From: Caproiciproducens galactitolivorans
GTDB lineage: Bacteria; Bacillota; Clostridia; Oscillospirales; Acutalibacteraceae
Assembly: GCF_004768785.1 (NCBI RefSeq)
Contig: NZ_SRMQ01000005.1
Coordinates: 85,012 to 149,011 of the forward strand
Direction: 5' to 3'
Length of the DNA: 64,000 nucleotides
The position numbers and the translations under genes are program-made. The stretch's first letter is position 1. Every line of letters begins with the position of its first letter. The notes beneath the pieces were generated by a model. It was not told where the DNA came from. It saw only the letters and a list, made by a program, of their open reading frames with translations, and made no database searches. Below, in pieces: positions 25,146 to 33,976 of the stretch.

Positions 25146-26624
25146 TTATAGAATAATGCATATCAAACCGTTGCAGCCTTCATTAATAATACGCTCGATG
25201 GTTTCGCGTACTTTATCGCGCGCGTCGTTAGGCATGCGGTACAATTTATTATGCAACCCTTCGTTCACCAGCTCGTGCAGGCTTTTTCCGAAAATATTGG
25301 ATTCCCATATCTTGGAAGGATTCTCTTCGAATTCTTTCAGCAGATAGGTAATCAGCTCCTGCGACTGCTGTTCGGATCCGACAATTGGCGTCAGTTCCGC
25401 TGTAATTCTTGTCTTCAACATATGTACGGACGGCGCGGCCGCCTTTAACCGGATGCCATATTTCCCGCCCTGCTTGATGATTTCCGGCTCCTCGAGCGAA
25501 AGCTCCTCCATATCCGGCATAACAATGCCGTACCCGTTTTCCTGTACATCCTGATAGGCGTCCTTGATTTTGTCGAACTGTGCCTTCATTTTCGAAAGAT
25601 TCAGCATATTTTCCATCAGGCTGCCTTCATCTTCAATGTCAATTCCTGTTTTTTCACCCAGAATTTTATAAAAAAGATTTTGATTCAAGGATACGGCCAT
25701 CCGGGCGCATCCGGTTCCTAAATCAATGGATACGGTATTGGCGCCGTTGACAAATTCACATTTTTTGATGTCATCAACAATCGAATTGATTTCGCGGATT
25801 CTGGAAATTTTCGAGGCGGACTCCTGTAGTGCACCGTAAACGGCGAAACGGAGCCAATGATTTTTTTCAAGGTTGGAAATCCAGCGCGGCATTTCCACCT
25901 TAATAGATTTCACCGGGAACTCGAATAAAATCTTGGAAAGAATATTGCGAATTTCCTCTTCCTCTAATTCCAGACAATTGATCGGAAGGACGGGAACGCC
26001 GTATTTTTCCTGAAGCTGCGCAGACAGGTTCGCGGCGTAATTGGATCGCGGTTCCGTACAATTCAGCAGGACGATAAACGGCTTATTGATCTCCTTGAGC
26101 TCGTTGACTACCCTTTCCTCCGCTTCTTCATATTCTTCGCGGGGAATATCGCTTATGCTACCGTCCGTCGTAACCACCAGACCAATGGTCGAATGCTCGG
26201 TTATTACTTTTTTCGTGCCTAGCTCTGCAGCCATATTAAAGGGAATCGGCTCCTGATACCAGGGTGTCATAACCATCCGTGGCATGTCGTCCTCAATATA
26301 GCCAAGCGCGCTTGGAACGATGTAGCCGACGCAGTCAATCATGCGAACCGAAAACGTCGCGCTGTCGTCGATTTTTACGGTTACAGCCTGTTCCGGAATA
26401 AATTTCGGCTCCGTTGTCATAATTGTGCGGCCCGCGGCAGACTGAGGCATTTCATCGATCGCCCGGTCACGGCTGTAAGTGGATTCCATATTGGGAATGA
26501 CGACGGCATCCATGAATTTTTTTATAAAAGTGGATTTTCCGGTGCGTACCGGTCCAACCACTCCTACATAAATATCGCCGTTTGTACGCTGGGAAATATC
26601 ACTATAAATATTGCGTTCTTCCAT
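25146..26624 (-). CDS. spoIVA: Stage IV sporulation protein A, coat ATPase
   Basis: The 492-aa length equals that of Bacillus SpoIVA. Walker A 'GPVRTGKST' (24-32) lies in the TRAFAC-like ATPase domain, followed by 'VTTDGSISDIPREEYEEAEE', and the C-terminus 'INEGCNGLICIIL' is the conserved membrane-surface anchor end. SpoIVA polymerises on the forespore surface using ATP and is the base of the spore coat; it is recruited by SpoVM. It lies 55 nt downstream of sipL, its binding partner in Clostridioides difficile. Confidence 0.98.
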   Translation of the reverse strand: MEERNIYSDISQRTNGDIYVGVVGPVRTGKSTFIKKFMDAVVIPNMESTYSRDRAIDEMPQSAAGRTIMTTEPKFIPEQAVTVKIDDSATFSVRMIDCVGYIVPSALGYIEDDMPRMVMTPWYQEPIPFNMAAELGTKKVITEHSTIGLVVTTDGSISDIPREEYEEAEERVVNELKEINKPFIVLLNCTEPRSNYAANLSAQLQEKYGVPVLPINCLELEEEEIRNILSKILFEFPVKSIKVEMPRWISNLEKNHWLRFAVYGALQESASKISRIREINSIVDDIKKCEFVNGANTVSIDLGTGCARMAVSLNQNLFYKILGEKTGIDIEDEGSLMENMLNLSKMKAQFDKIKDAYQDVQENGYGIVMPDMEELSLEEPEIIKQGGKYGIRLKAAAPSVHMLKTRITAELTPIVGSEQQSQELITYLLKEFEENPSKIWESNIFGKSLHELVNEGLHNKLYRMPNDARDKVRETIERIINEGCNGLICIIL

Positions 26625-26679
26625 TTTACCTCCCCCTCAGGCAGAGAATTTTTTATTAGCGGTTTTCCTTTTGTAAAAC

Positions 26680-28212
26680 TCACATTGGGATCAACAGCAT
26701 CCCCCTGTTCTCAACGAAATCACCAGTAAGCTCATTTTCCAGCTTAATCGCATCAACGGAGGTACCGTATTCCCGTGCAATGTTCCAAAGGTTTTCGCCC
26801 GCGTCCGCGTAGTATATACTGAGCACCGCGGATTTGTCTTGCACCCTGGGTTTGGTTTCATCGGGTGTAACGTCCGTTATCACTTTGATATTCAATTGGC
26901 TGTATACTCCCGTATTTAGTTTCAGCTCGGCTTTTATGTCGATTCCGCTGCCCGTAATACGGTAGCTGATACCGGCTACTGTCATGGTCGCGCTGCATTT
27001 GGTGCCGTCCGCCCCCGGATAGGGACGGATGTAATCAAAATCAAGCATGCGTTCAAAATAGACTGGCTTGTTTTCCGCGTTTCGCGCCAATATGCAAACA
27101 TTTAATTTGCCTTTGTACTGAATTTCCCCGTTGACATAGTCGGCGGAAACCGTATTCATTTCATTCCAGATATCAATGACTTTCGAAACAGGTGTATCGT
27201 CCAGCGCAACCGTTGTTTTATGGATATAGGTGTCGTTGATGAATTCAATCAAATTATCAAGGGATTTCTGCTTGCTGCTGATGTTCATTTCACACAGCTT
27301 GGAATAAGCGTCGGTTACAAGCGTTACCTCTTTGTTTTCAAAAGCTGTGGCGCTCGCAAGCACTTTCGCGTTCACTTCAAAATAGGTTTGGTCGCCGGAA
27401 TAATCGTTTTTGATCTGCGTATCCAATCCCGTTACGGTAAGTTGGACGTTATAGGCACAGTTTTCGCTGATTCCGTCACAGTCCAACAATTCGCTGAACG
27501 GGATTGCATATTCCATAACTTCCAACGCCATTTCGTCGTCTATGGAGGAGTACACGAATTTAATACAGACCTCGCCCTTGATCATCAGTTTATTTCCAAC
27601 GGCACTGTAATCCTGCACCGTTGCAAAGGCATCCGCGCGTACAATGCTGTCGGCGGCTGGTTTGCCCTGTCCAAGCTCTAAAACTTCATCGACATTGAAT
27701 TGCTGCTGCCTGAATCCCGCCACCTTATTCAAGGTTATTTTGTTTTTTTGTTGTTCTACCCCTTCGCCGTCGATATTCGAAATCACTTCGTTTTCCGTTT
27801 GGGCGGTTACCCGCGCACATACGGAAAAGGATCCATGAATATCGAGCCGGCGTGGGCTGGTTGCACGGCAATTGATATATTCTACACGGGTAAACGCATA
27901 TATCTGTGCGTTATCGGCATTTTGCTTCAAATTAATAACAGTAGAGAAAGATTGATTGCTTTCATAGCAGCGAACGGCCATGCCGCCGGAATCCAGATAG
28001 AGGATTGTGAGCGTGTAATTTCCGTCGAGTTCCAACCGGTCGCCCGTAATATTGCGGGAAGCAATGCGGGGATAGACCTGGCATTTTAATATGCGCTGTA
28101 TATCGGGGCAGTAATCCGGCAGGTTAATGTCGAGATCTACCGGCTGCTCCTGGCAGCCGTCATAAATGATTTCATTGGCCGCCAATGCCTCACGGCTAAG
28201 CATATATTCCAT
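26680..28212 (-). CDS. sipL: SipL-like coat protein: DUF3794/SPOCS domains plus C-terminal LysM
   Basis: The 510-aa protein has DUF3794 (SPOCS) repeats, the first in 'DINLPDYCPDIQRILKCQVY' (about 28-47) with further copies in the middle, and a C-terminal LysM domain (about 463-510, 'DAGENLWNIAREYGTSVDAI'). This is the architecture of C. difficile SipL, whose LysM binds the SpoIVA ATPase and is needed for coat localisation. Its gene leads the sipL-spoIVA unit here. RBS AAAGGAGAGAG precedes the ATG. Assignment rests on architecture and adjacency to spoIVA. Confidence 0.88.
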   Translation of the reverse strand: MEYMLSREALAANEIIYDGCQEQPVDLDINLPDYCPDIQRILKCQVYPRIASRNITGDRLELDGNYTLTILYLDSGGMAVRCYESNQSFSTVINLKQNADNAQIYAFTRVEYINCRATSPRRLDIHGSFSVCARVTAQTENEVISNIDGEGVEQQKNKITLNKVAGFRQQQFNVDEVLELGQGKPAADSIVRADAFATVQDYSAVGNKLMIKGEVCIKFVYSSIDDEMALEVMEYAIPFSELLDCDGISENCAYNVQLTVTGLDTQIKNDYSGDQTYFEVNAKVLASATAFENKEVTLVTDAYSKLCEMNISSKQKSLDNLIEFINDTYIHKTTVALDDTPVSKVIDIWNEMNTVSADYVNGEIQYKGKLNVCILARNAENKPVYFERMLDFDYIRPYPGADGTKCSATMTVAGISYRITGSGIDIKAELKLNTGVYSQLNIKVITDVTPDETKPRVQDKSAVLSIYYADAGENLWNIAREYGTSVDAIKLENELTGDFVENRGMLLIPM

Positions 28213-28287
28213 AGGGCTCTCTCCTTTTCCTGTTTCTACCTAATTGTTATTCTAATCTTGTACGATTTATACCAACTGCGCAAAAAA

Positions 28288-28313
28288 ATACCGGCTGCTG
28301 CTGCAGCCGGTAT
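28288..28313 (-). terminator. Terminator after spoVM
   Basis: An 11-bp stem (ATACCGGCTGC/GCAGCCGGTAT) with a 4-nt loop, followed by TTTTTTT on the minus strand. It closes the long yicC-to-spoVM operon. Confidence 0.9.
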
Positions 28314-28320
28314 GCATTGT

Positions 28321-28401
28321 TTATTCTTCCTTTTTAATATGGAATACCTTCCTAAGTACAAATCCCCAGAATTTGGAGCTCCTGACAACGACTACTTTCA
28401 T
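28321..28401 (-). CDS. spoVM: Stage V sporulation protein M (26 aa)
   Basis: ATG at 28401 has GGGAGGT 7 nt upstream and encodes exactly 26 residues, the length of Bacillus SpoVM. Position by position it shares K2, a basic residue 7, K10, F11, G13 and R17 with Bacillus SpoVM, and forms an amphipathic helix with a basic/acidic tail. SpoVM senses convex curvature of the forespore membrane and anchors SpoIVA. Residue 9, Pro in Bacillus, is Ser here. Its place after rsgA-thiN and before a terminator matches Bacillus gene order. Confidence 0.93.
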   Translation of the reverse strand: MKVVVVRSSKFWGFVLRKVFHIKKEE

Positions 28402-28416
28402 AATAAAGACCTCCCA

Positions 28417-28581
28417 TTATGTTCCACACCTTAAAAGTGTGATCCCTAATATGACCAGTATGGTCGCTACTATAAACAGGATTAATCCCGTTGGGCAAAA
28501 ACCAGAGACAGCCAAACCGAGCCCGAATGCAACCGCTAATTGTCCTGGGGGGCATCTATTTTTTCTGCAATTGCACCTCAC
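28417..28581 (-). CDS. Small Cys-rich N-terminus/membrane-span protein (54 aa) upstream of spoVM
   Basis: A GTG at 28581 opens a 54-codon frame: a basic Cys-rich start (C3, C5, C10; 'CNCRKNRCPPGQ'), then two hydrophobic stretches (about 15-28 and 31-49) around 'GFCPTG', ending 'LLRCGT'. The start is uncertain: GGTGA lies 5 nt upstream of this GTG, with GTG and TTG further up and an in-frame TGA just before. The stop TAA lies against GGGAGGT, the spoVM ribosome binding site, so the two are probably translationally coupled. I do not recognise the family. The sharply non-random composition argues for a real protein. Confidence 0.6.
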   Translation of the reverse strand: MRCNCRKNRCPPGQLAVAFGLGLAVSGFCPTGLILFIVATILVILGITLLRCGT

Positions 28582-28661
28582 TGCCGTCACCAACCATCAC
28601 TGCATAATTCTTTTCCTGTTCTTATATCCCAGTATATTCCGTGAGGGGCAAATTGGTTCAT

Positions 28662-29291
28662 TTATGAAAGTAAAAAAATAAGGGCGTTTCCGCTATGTAC
28701 AATAATCTGTGCACGGTTCGTAAGAATCACATTACTGATGCCAATCGGGTTTACGGAAGAGATGCAGGCGTCACGCAGCGGATATTTCATCCCTACATAG
28801 CTGACTGTGCAAAAAGCGGACCCAAACGGAAATACGGATACCGTACAGCCCTTTAAATCGCTCAAAGTCATCCTGCCGTCGCTCAGAAGAAAAACGCGGC
28901 AGCCATCGTCCGCAATTTCCGCCCTGTATCCCTGTGAAACAAGAAACTGTAACGCGCACAGGTTCGCATAGGAATGATCCATGCGCCCGCCTAAGGAGCA
29001 GAGAAGGGTAAACGAATTGTATCCCCTCCTCAGGGCTTCCCGTATCGCCGCCATCATGTCCGTATCGTCCTTTTCCGTTTGCAGCCGGATGGTCTCAACT
29101 CCTTGCGGCAGATCCGATTGAAGCGAATCGAAATCGCCGATAAGCAAATCCGGAACGATATTGTTTTGCTTTGCAATATCTAGTCCACCGTCGGCGCAGA
29201 TGACGTAAGAATCGTTAAAATCCACATCAGCCGGAATACGGCTGCCCGGCGAGGAGCCGATTATAATACATTTCTTTATTTCAGGTTCCAT
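28662..29291 (-). CDS. thiN: Thiamine diphosphokinase
   Basis: The 209-aa enzyme transfers pyrophosphate from ATP to thiamine. Key motifs are 'VICADGGLDIAKQ' (about 30-42), 'PDLLIGDFDSLQ' (about 47-58), 'EKDDTDMMAAIREAL' and 'LGGRMDHSYANLCAL'. It overlaps rsgA by 16 nt. Same rsgA-(rpe)-thiN-spoVM order as Bacillus, but rpe is absent here. Confidence 0.95.
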   Translation of the reverse strand: MEPEIKKCIIIGSSPGSRIPADVDFNDSYVICADGGLDIAKQNNIVPDLLIGDFDSLQSDLPQGVETIRLQTEKDDTDMMAAIREALRRGYNSFTLLCSLGGRMDHSYANLCALQFLVSQGYRAEIADDGCRVFLLSDGRMTLSDLKGCTVSVFPFGSAFCTVSYVGMKYPLRDACISSVNPIGISNVILTNRAQIIVHSGNALIFLLS

Positions 29292-30163
29292 TCCTTCAGA
29301 TCCTTCACTTCCTGATACATCGCTACGTAACTCTCGTGACGGGATTTACTGATTATGCCCTCTTGCACGGCCTGCAATACGGCGCAGCCTTTTTCACAGG
29401 TGTGCGAGCAGGTCGAAAATTTACACTGATTTAAATAAGGGATAAACTCGCGAAAGCAATAGGGAAGCCTTTCTTTTTTAATGAGGTCATACCGTTCCAG
29501 GCTGATGGACGAAAACCCAGGCGTATCCGCAACATAGGTTTCACCGCTCAGCTTCAGCAAAGCCACCTGCCTTGTCGTATGCCGGCCGCGCCCCAGCTTT
29601 TGGCTGATTTCTCCGGTTTCCAGATGAAAACGGCTGTCGATCTGATTCAGAAGGGAGGTTTTTCCAACTCCCGAATTGCCCGTAAAGGCAGAAATTTTCC
29701 CTTTAAGCAATTCCCGAACCGCCTCAACGCCCTCACCGGTAACGGATGAGACCGTAAGCAGTAGTATTCCTGTCGTCCGGTAAATGTCGATCAGCCAGCC
29801 ACCATCCTGCAAATCGGTTTTCGACAGCACAATAACCGGCTCAATGCCCCGTGCCTCCGCTGCGGCAATCGTCTTGTCAATAATCAGCGTGTTGGGAGAT
29901 GGGTCACAGACCGACACAACCAAGATAAGCTGATCAATATTGGCGATCGGCGGGCGGATCAGGTAGTTTGCACGCGGCAGGATTTCTTCGATTGTGCTTG
30001 TCCCGTCGTTTTCCAAGCGGATCGTGACATGGTCGCCGACATAGGGAGTCACTTTCTTTTTTCGGAACAGTCCTCTTGCTTTGCATTCATAGAGAGAACC
30101 GGCGGCTTCCACATAATAAAAGCCGCCAATCCCCCTTACAATCATTCCGTTTAATTGACTCAT
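29276..30163 (-). CDS. rsgA: Small-subunit biogenesis GTPase RsgA (CpgA)
   Basis: The 295-aa protein has an N-terminal OB fold, a permuted GTPase (G4 'VLSKTDL' before G1 'TGNSGVGKTSLLNQ', and G3 'DTPGF') and a C-terminal zinc knuckle ('CKFSTCSHTCEKGC'). It aids 30S maturation. Lying 4 nt after prkC fits known regulation: PrkC phosphorylates CpgA in Bacillus. Confidence 0.97.
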   Translation of the reverse strand: MSQLNGMIVRGIGGFYYVEAAGSLYECKARGLFRKKKVTPYVGDHVTIRLENDGTSTIEEILPRANYLIRPPIANIDQLILVVSVCDPSPNTLIIDKTIAAAEARGIEPVIVLSKTDLQDGGWLIDIYRTTGILLLTVSSVTGEGVEAVRELLKGKISAFTGNSGVGKTSLLNQIDSRFHLETGEISQKLGRGRHTTRQVALLKLSGETYVADTPGFSSISLERYDLIKKERLPYCFREFIPYLNQCKFSTCSHTCEKGCAVLQAVQEGIISKSRHESYVAMYQEVKDLKEWNLK

Positions 30164-30167
30164 AGCA

Positions 30168-32177
30168 TCAATCAGCAGGAGTGATCGGCCCGCTTACCGA
30201 TTCACTCGATGAATTGTTTTCCGTATAAGGATAGCTTTCTTCCTGTTTAAAAGTACCCTCGCTAAAATCAAGGGTGTATACCTGATATTTGTTTCCGTCC
30301 AGCTGGATTGTCAGCTTCTTTTGTCCGCTTGAGCCAGTAAAAGTAAGCGGGCATACGTCATTATACGACGGATTAACGGTTTTCTCCGTTTGCAGCTCGT
30401 TTCCAAGATAAACCTTCAGGTTGATATCGTGGGTTACATTCTTTGGAAGGTGGACATAAATTTCAATGGTTTTTTCCGATTTCTTACCGGAGCTGACAAT
30501 AATGGATACGGAGCTGCCCTTTGCAACCTGCACACCTGGCAGCGGCGAAGTTTCAATAACGATATCCTTTGCCTTATTGGTATCGTCTTTCGTAGTGATT
30601 TTCCCAACCACTAATCCGGCTGCAAGAATATCTTTTTTTGCGGCTTCCAATGTTTCATCAATGACGGCAGGTACAGCCACTTTTTCCGTTTTGCCGCCGG
30701 TGCTTACGTACACGCTTACCTTTGTCCCTTCAGAAACCTGTGTTCCAGCAGGAGGATCGGTATTCTGTACATAGCCCTTGATCACATTCGTGTCCTCAAC
30801 CGGCAGAATTTCGTACGTAAGATTCAGTTGTTTCAAAATGCTGATTGCTTCATCCTGCGTATTTTTGGTCAGGTCAGGAATCGTAACCATTTTCCCGCCG
30901 GCGTTGATGGTAAGGGTGACTTCCGTATCGGGTTTCACCATTGTCCCGGCCGGAGGGTTCTGGCTGAGAATGATGCCCGCCTTTTGTGTCGTATCATTTT
31001 TGGTTTCCGTTACGAATTTAAAGTTCTTGTATTGCGGATCGCTTTTTACTTCGTCATAGGTTTTGCCGACAAAGTTCGGAAGCGGCACATCGTTTGCACT
31101 ACTGTTGCAACTGTGAAAAAGAGCAGCTAATCCAAACCCGATGGCTACTATAACAAACGCGGCGGCGATTCCGCTGATAACCAGCGAAGCAGTAGATTTT
31201 TTCTTCTTTTTGGGATTTCTGACCGGTTCCTCTTCATACTCATAATTATCATTATAGACCGGCTGCTCGGCTCCTCTTACCGTGTTAATCGCATCAATGT
31301 ATTTTGTCGGCTTTTCATCAATAAAATATTTATACTGAAAACGGATACTCGGATTTCTGCGAAATTCTTCAATATCGCGAAGCATTTCGGCAGCCGACTG
31401 ATACCGCTGCACAGGGTTTTTCTGCATTGCTTTTAAGGTGATTTCTTCAAGGCCGTCTGGAATACCGGGATTAATCTCCTTCGGCGGCTTCGGGTCCGCC
31501 TGAAGCTGCATGATCGCGACGGAAACGGCGCTGTCCGCTTCGAAAGGAAGCTGCCCGGTTATCATTTCATACAGCATGACGCCGACGGAATAAATATCCG
31601 CCTTTTCGTCCGTTAAATCCCCTCTCGCCTGTTCAGGGGCAATATAATGTACGGAACCGATTGCTTTATCGGTCATAGTGCGTGTTTCGCTTCTTGAAAA
31701 GCGCGCAATACCGAAGTCCGTCACCTTGATGGTTCCGTCCTGCAGCAGCATGATGTTTTGCGGTTTAATATCGCGGTGGACAATGCCCTTTTCATGGGCA
31801 TGCTGAAGCGCGCGCAGGATTTGGATGGTAAAATGGATTGCTTCCTTCCATTTAATTTCCTTTTGCTGATCAAGGTATTCTTTTAATGTGATTCCATCGA
31901 TATATTCTTCTACGATATATTGGATGCGGTCGCCGAAGCTAACGTCAAAAACCTTGACGATATTCGGGTGTGACAGAACCGCAATTGCCTTGGATTCGTT
32001 TTTAAAACGCCGAATAAATTCATCGTTGCCTAAAAACTCGTCTTTTAATATTTTTATGGCAACAGTACGGTCGTCAATCTCGTCGTATGCGCGGTAAACC
32101 AGCGCCATTCCGCCGGAGCCGATCAGTTCATGTATTTCATAGCGTCCGTCAAGCCTTTTTCCGGTGTATTTATCCAT
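30168..32177 (-). CDS. prkC: PASTA-domain serine/threonine kinase PrkC
   Basis: The 669-aa membrane kinase has an N-terminal kinase with K42, HRD (135-137, 'HRDIKPQN') and DFG (154-156), a lysine-rich juxtamembrane strip, one span (about 331-354), and three extracellular PASTA repeats (about 364-428, 433-495, 497-563). A Ser-rich tail follows. It senses muropeptides and regulates growth, cell-wall metabolism and germination. It follows its phosphatase prpC by 20 nt. Confidence 0.97.
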   Translation of the reverse strand: MDKYTGKRLDGRYEIHELIGSGGMALVYRAYDEIDDRTVAIKILKDEFLGNDEFIRRFKNESKAIAVLSHPNIVKVFDVSFGDRIQYIVEEYIDGITLKEYLDQQKEIKWKEAIHFTIQILRALQHAHEKGIVHRDIKPQNIMLLQDGTIKVTDFGIARFSRSETRTMTDKAIGSVHYIAPEQARGDLTDEKADIYSVGVMLYEMITGQLPFEADSAVSVAIMQLQADPKPPKEINPGIPDGLEEITLKAMQKNPVQRYQSAAEMLRDIEEFRRNPSIRFQYKYFIDEKPTKYIDAINTVRGAEQPVYNDNYEYEEEPVRNPKKKKKSTASLVISGIAAAFVIVAIGFGLAALFHSCNSSANDVPLPNFVGKTYDEVKSDPQYKNFKFVTETKNDTTQKAGIILSQNPPAGTMVKPDTEVTLTINAGGKMVTIPDLTKNTQDEAISILKQLNLTYEILPVEDTNVIKGYVQNTDPPAGTQVSEGTKVSVYVSTGGKTEKVAVPAVIDETLEAAKKDILAAGLVVGKITTKDDTNKAKDIVIETSPLPGVQVAKGSSVSIIVSSGKKSEKTIEIYVHLPKNVTHDINLKVYLGNELQTEKTVNPSYNDVCPLTFTGSSGQKKLTIQLDGNKYQVYTLDFSEGTFKQEESYPYTENNSSSESVSGPITPAD

Positions 32178-32197
32178 AAAATCACTCCTGTCAGCAG

Positions 32198-32929
32198 TTA
32201 GTTCTCAATGATGACAACGGTTATATTGTCACCACCGCCGCAGTCCTTTGCAAGCATAACGAGTTTCTCGGTCAGACTTTCTGCATTCATTGTGCCGGAA
32301 AGCTGGTAAATTTGCTCGGCGTCAACGTAATTAGTCAATCCATCCGTACAAATCAAAAGCAAATCACCTGCAAGAAATTCCTTTTCGCAATAGTCGATTA
32401 AAATGGAGGGTTCCACACCCAAAGCCCGCGTGATAATATTTTTTTGAGGATGTATTTTTGCCTGTTGTTCTGTCAAGTCACCGTTATTTACCATCTCCTG
32501 CACCATCGAATGGTCTACGGTCAACTGTTTTATTCCGTCTTTGCCCAAAAGATACGCCCTGCTGTCGCCTGCATGCGCAATATGTGCCAGCCCATTGGAA
32601 AGAATCGCAGCCACCACCGTGGTTCCCATTCCGTTCAGTTCCGCGTCTCCTTTCGCTTTCTCGTGTATGGTGAGGTTCGCGTTATAAATTGCTGTTGTGA
32701 TTAAATCCTTAATTGCGTTATCGGACATACCCGGAGTATAAGATGACTGCATCTGATCTGAAATACAGTCTACGGCAATACTGCTTGCGATGTTGCCTCC
32801 GTTTACACCGCCCATCCCGTCGCATACAACGGCCCATGCGGCCCCATCCGGAAATATTCCGCTTTTGCAGGCATCCTGGTTTGTTTGTCTGATTAGGCCA
32901 ATATCACTTTTACTGTAAATTTTCAACAT
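32198..32929 (-). CDS. prpC: PP2C-type protein phosphatase PrpC
   Basis: The 243-aa Mg/Mn phosphatase has 'WAVVCDGMGGVNGG' (about 32-45), 'IAHAGDSRAYL', 'ITRALGVEP' and 'LLICTDGLTNYVD', and ends in 'GGGDNITVVIIEN', carrying the PP2C metal ligands. It reverses PrkC phosphorylation. Its start overlaps the rlmN 3' end by 20 nt, with GGAGGTGG as ribosome binding site. Confidence 0.97.
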   Translation of the reverse strand: MLKIYSKSDIGLIRQTNQDACKSGIFPDGAAWAVVCDGMGGVNGGNIASSIAVDCISDQMQSSYTPGMSDNAIKDLITTAIYNANLTIHEKAKGDAELNGMGTTVVAAILSNGLAHIAHAGDSRAYLLGKDGIKQLTVDHSMVQEMVNNGDLTEQQAKIHPQKNIITRALGVEPSILIDYCEKEFLAGDLLLICTDGLTNYVDAEQIYQLSGTMNAESLTEKLVMLAKDCGGGDNITVVIIEN

Positions 32930-33974
32930 TGGCCACCTCCTCCTTATACCTGCGCCTTAGCTGTCCGCAGGAAGCGTTTATGTCTGAGCCGAGCGTCCTT
33001 CTAACCGTAGCCGTTATCCCCTTATTGGAAAGGATCCGGATGAATTTCTGTAACCGTTCGTTCGAACTCTTTTTGAAGCCGATCCCGTTCACGGCATTTA
33101 CCGGAATCAAATTGACATGGCTGAGGGAGCCGCTCAGTTTTTCAGCAAGCTCCGCCGCACAGGCGTCGCTGTCGTTTACGCCGCTAATCATTGCGTATTC
33201 ATAAGAAACGCGGCGCCCTGTTATTTTCGCATAATAACGGCACGCTTTTAAAAGCTCGTCAACACCCCATTTACGGTTTACCGGCATGGTCCTGGCACGG
33301 ATCGAATCATTTGGCGCGTGCAGAGAAACGGATAGGGTAAGCTGCAGTTTCCTTTCCGCCAAATCATAGATTTTGTCCACGATGCCGCAGGTAGAAAGTG
33401 AGATATGCCTCATCCCGATATTCATTCCGTCGTCGGAGGTAACCAGTTCCAGAAAGCGAAGAACCTGTTCGTAATTATCCAGCGGTTCCCCCATACCCAT
33501 CATCACGACGTTCGAAATGCGGATTCCGATATCCTTTTGAGCCGCCTGTATCTGTGCAAGCATTTCGGAAGCCTTCAGGTTCCGGGAAAAACCGCTTTTC
33601 CCGGTGGCGCAAAAGGAACAGTTCATTTTACAGCCGACCTGAGTGGAAATGCAAATCGTATGTCCATGGTGATAATCCATTAATACGCTTTCGACATGCT
33701 CGCCGTCGTTTAGGCGGAACAAATATTTGATGGTGCCATCCAGTTTTGATTCCAGTTTTTTTTCAATCACAGCATTCGCTATGTAATATCTTTCTGAAAG
33801 TCTTTGCCGGAATGCCTTCGATTGATCGGACATTTCTTCAAAATCGAATACTCCGCGATGAACCCATTTATAAACCTGCAATGCGCGAAAAGCCGGTTGG
33901 CCGTCGGCGGCAAAATCGGCTTTCAATTCATCCAGAGTCATTGATTTGATATCCTGCTGACTCAAAACATTCAC
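32910..33974 (-). CDS. rlmN: Dual-specificity rRNA/tRNA m2A methyltransferase RlmN
   Basis: The 354-aa radical SAM enzyme has C115, C119 and C122 ('CKMNCSFC') and the late cysteine in 'RRTLGSDINASCGQLRRRY' that carries the methyl group. It methylates C2 of A2503 in 23S rRNA and A37 of some tRNAs. It lies between rsmB (2-nt gap) and prpC. Confidence 0.98.
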   Translation of the reverse strand: MNVLSQQDIKSMTLDELKADFAADGQPAFRALQVYKWVHRGVFDFEEMSDQSKAFRQRLSERYYIANAVIEKKLESKLDGTIKYLFRLNDGEHVESVLMDYHHGHTICISTQVGCKMNCSFCATGKSGFSRNLKASEMLAQIQAAQKDIGIRISNVVMMGMGEPLDNYEQVLRFLELVTSDDGMNIGMRHISLSTCGIVDKIYDLAERKLQLTLSVSLHAPNDSIRARTMPVNRKWGVDELLKACRYYAKITGRRVSYEYAMISGVNDSDACAAELAEKLSGSLSHVNLIPVNAVNGIGFKKSSNERLQKFIRILSNKGITATVRRTLGSDINASCGQLRRRYKEEVANVENLQ

Positions 33975-33976
33975 TC

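Noticed and set aside
28241..28272. SigE-like promoter upstream of sipL
   Set aside because: GTATAAA and AATAACAAT are present, but the spacing of about 16-17 nt and the weak -10 do not fit the SigE consensus well enough to list.
28352..28555. 67-codon minus-strand frame in the thiN-spoVM gap
   Set aside because: It is a different frame from the Cys/TM microprotein and spoVM, with no ribosome binding site and unremarkable composition.
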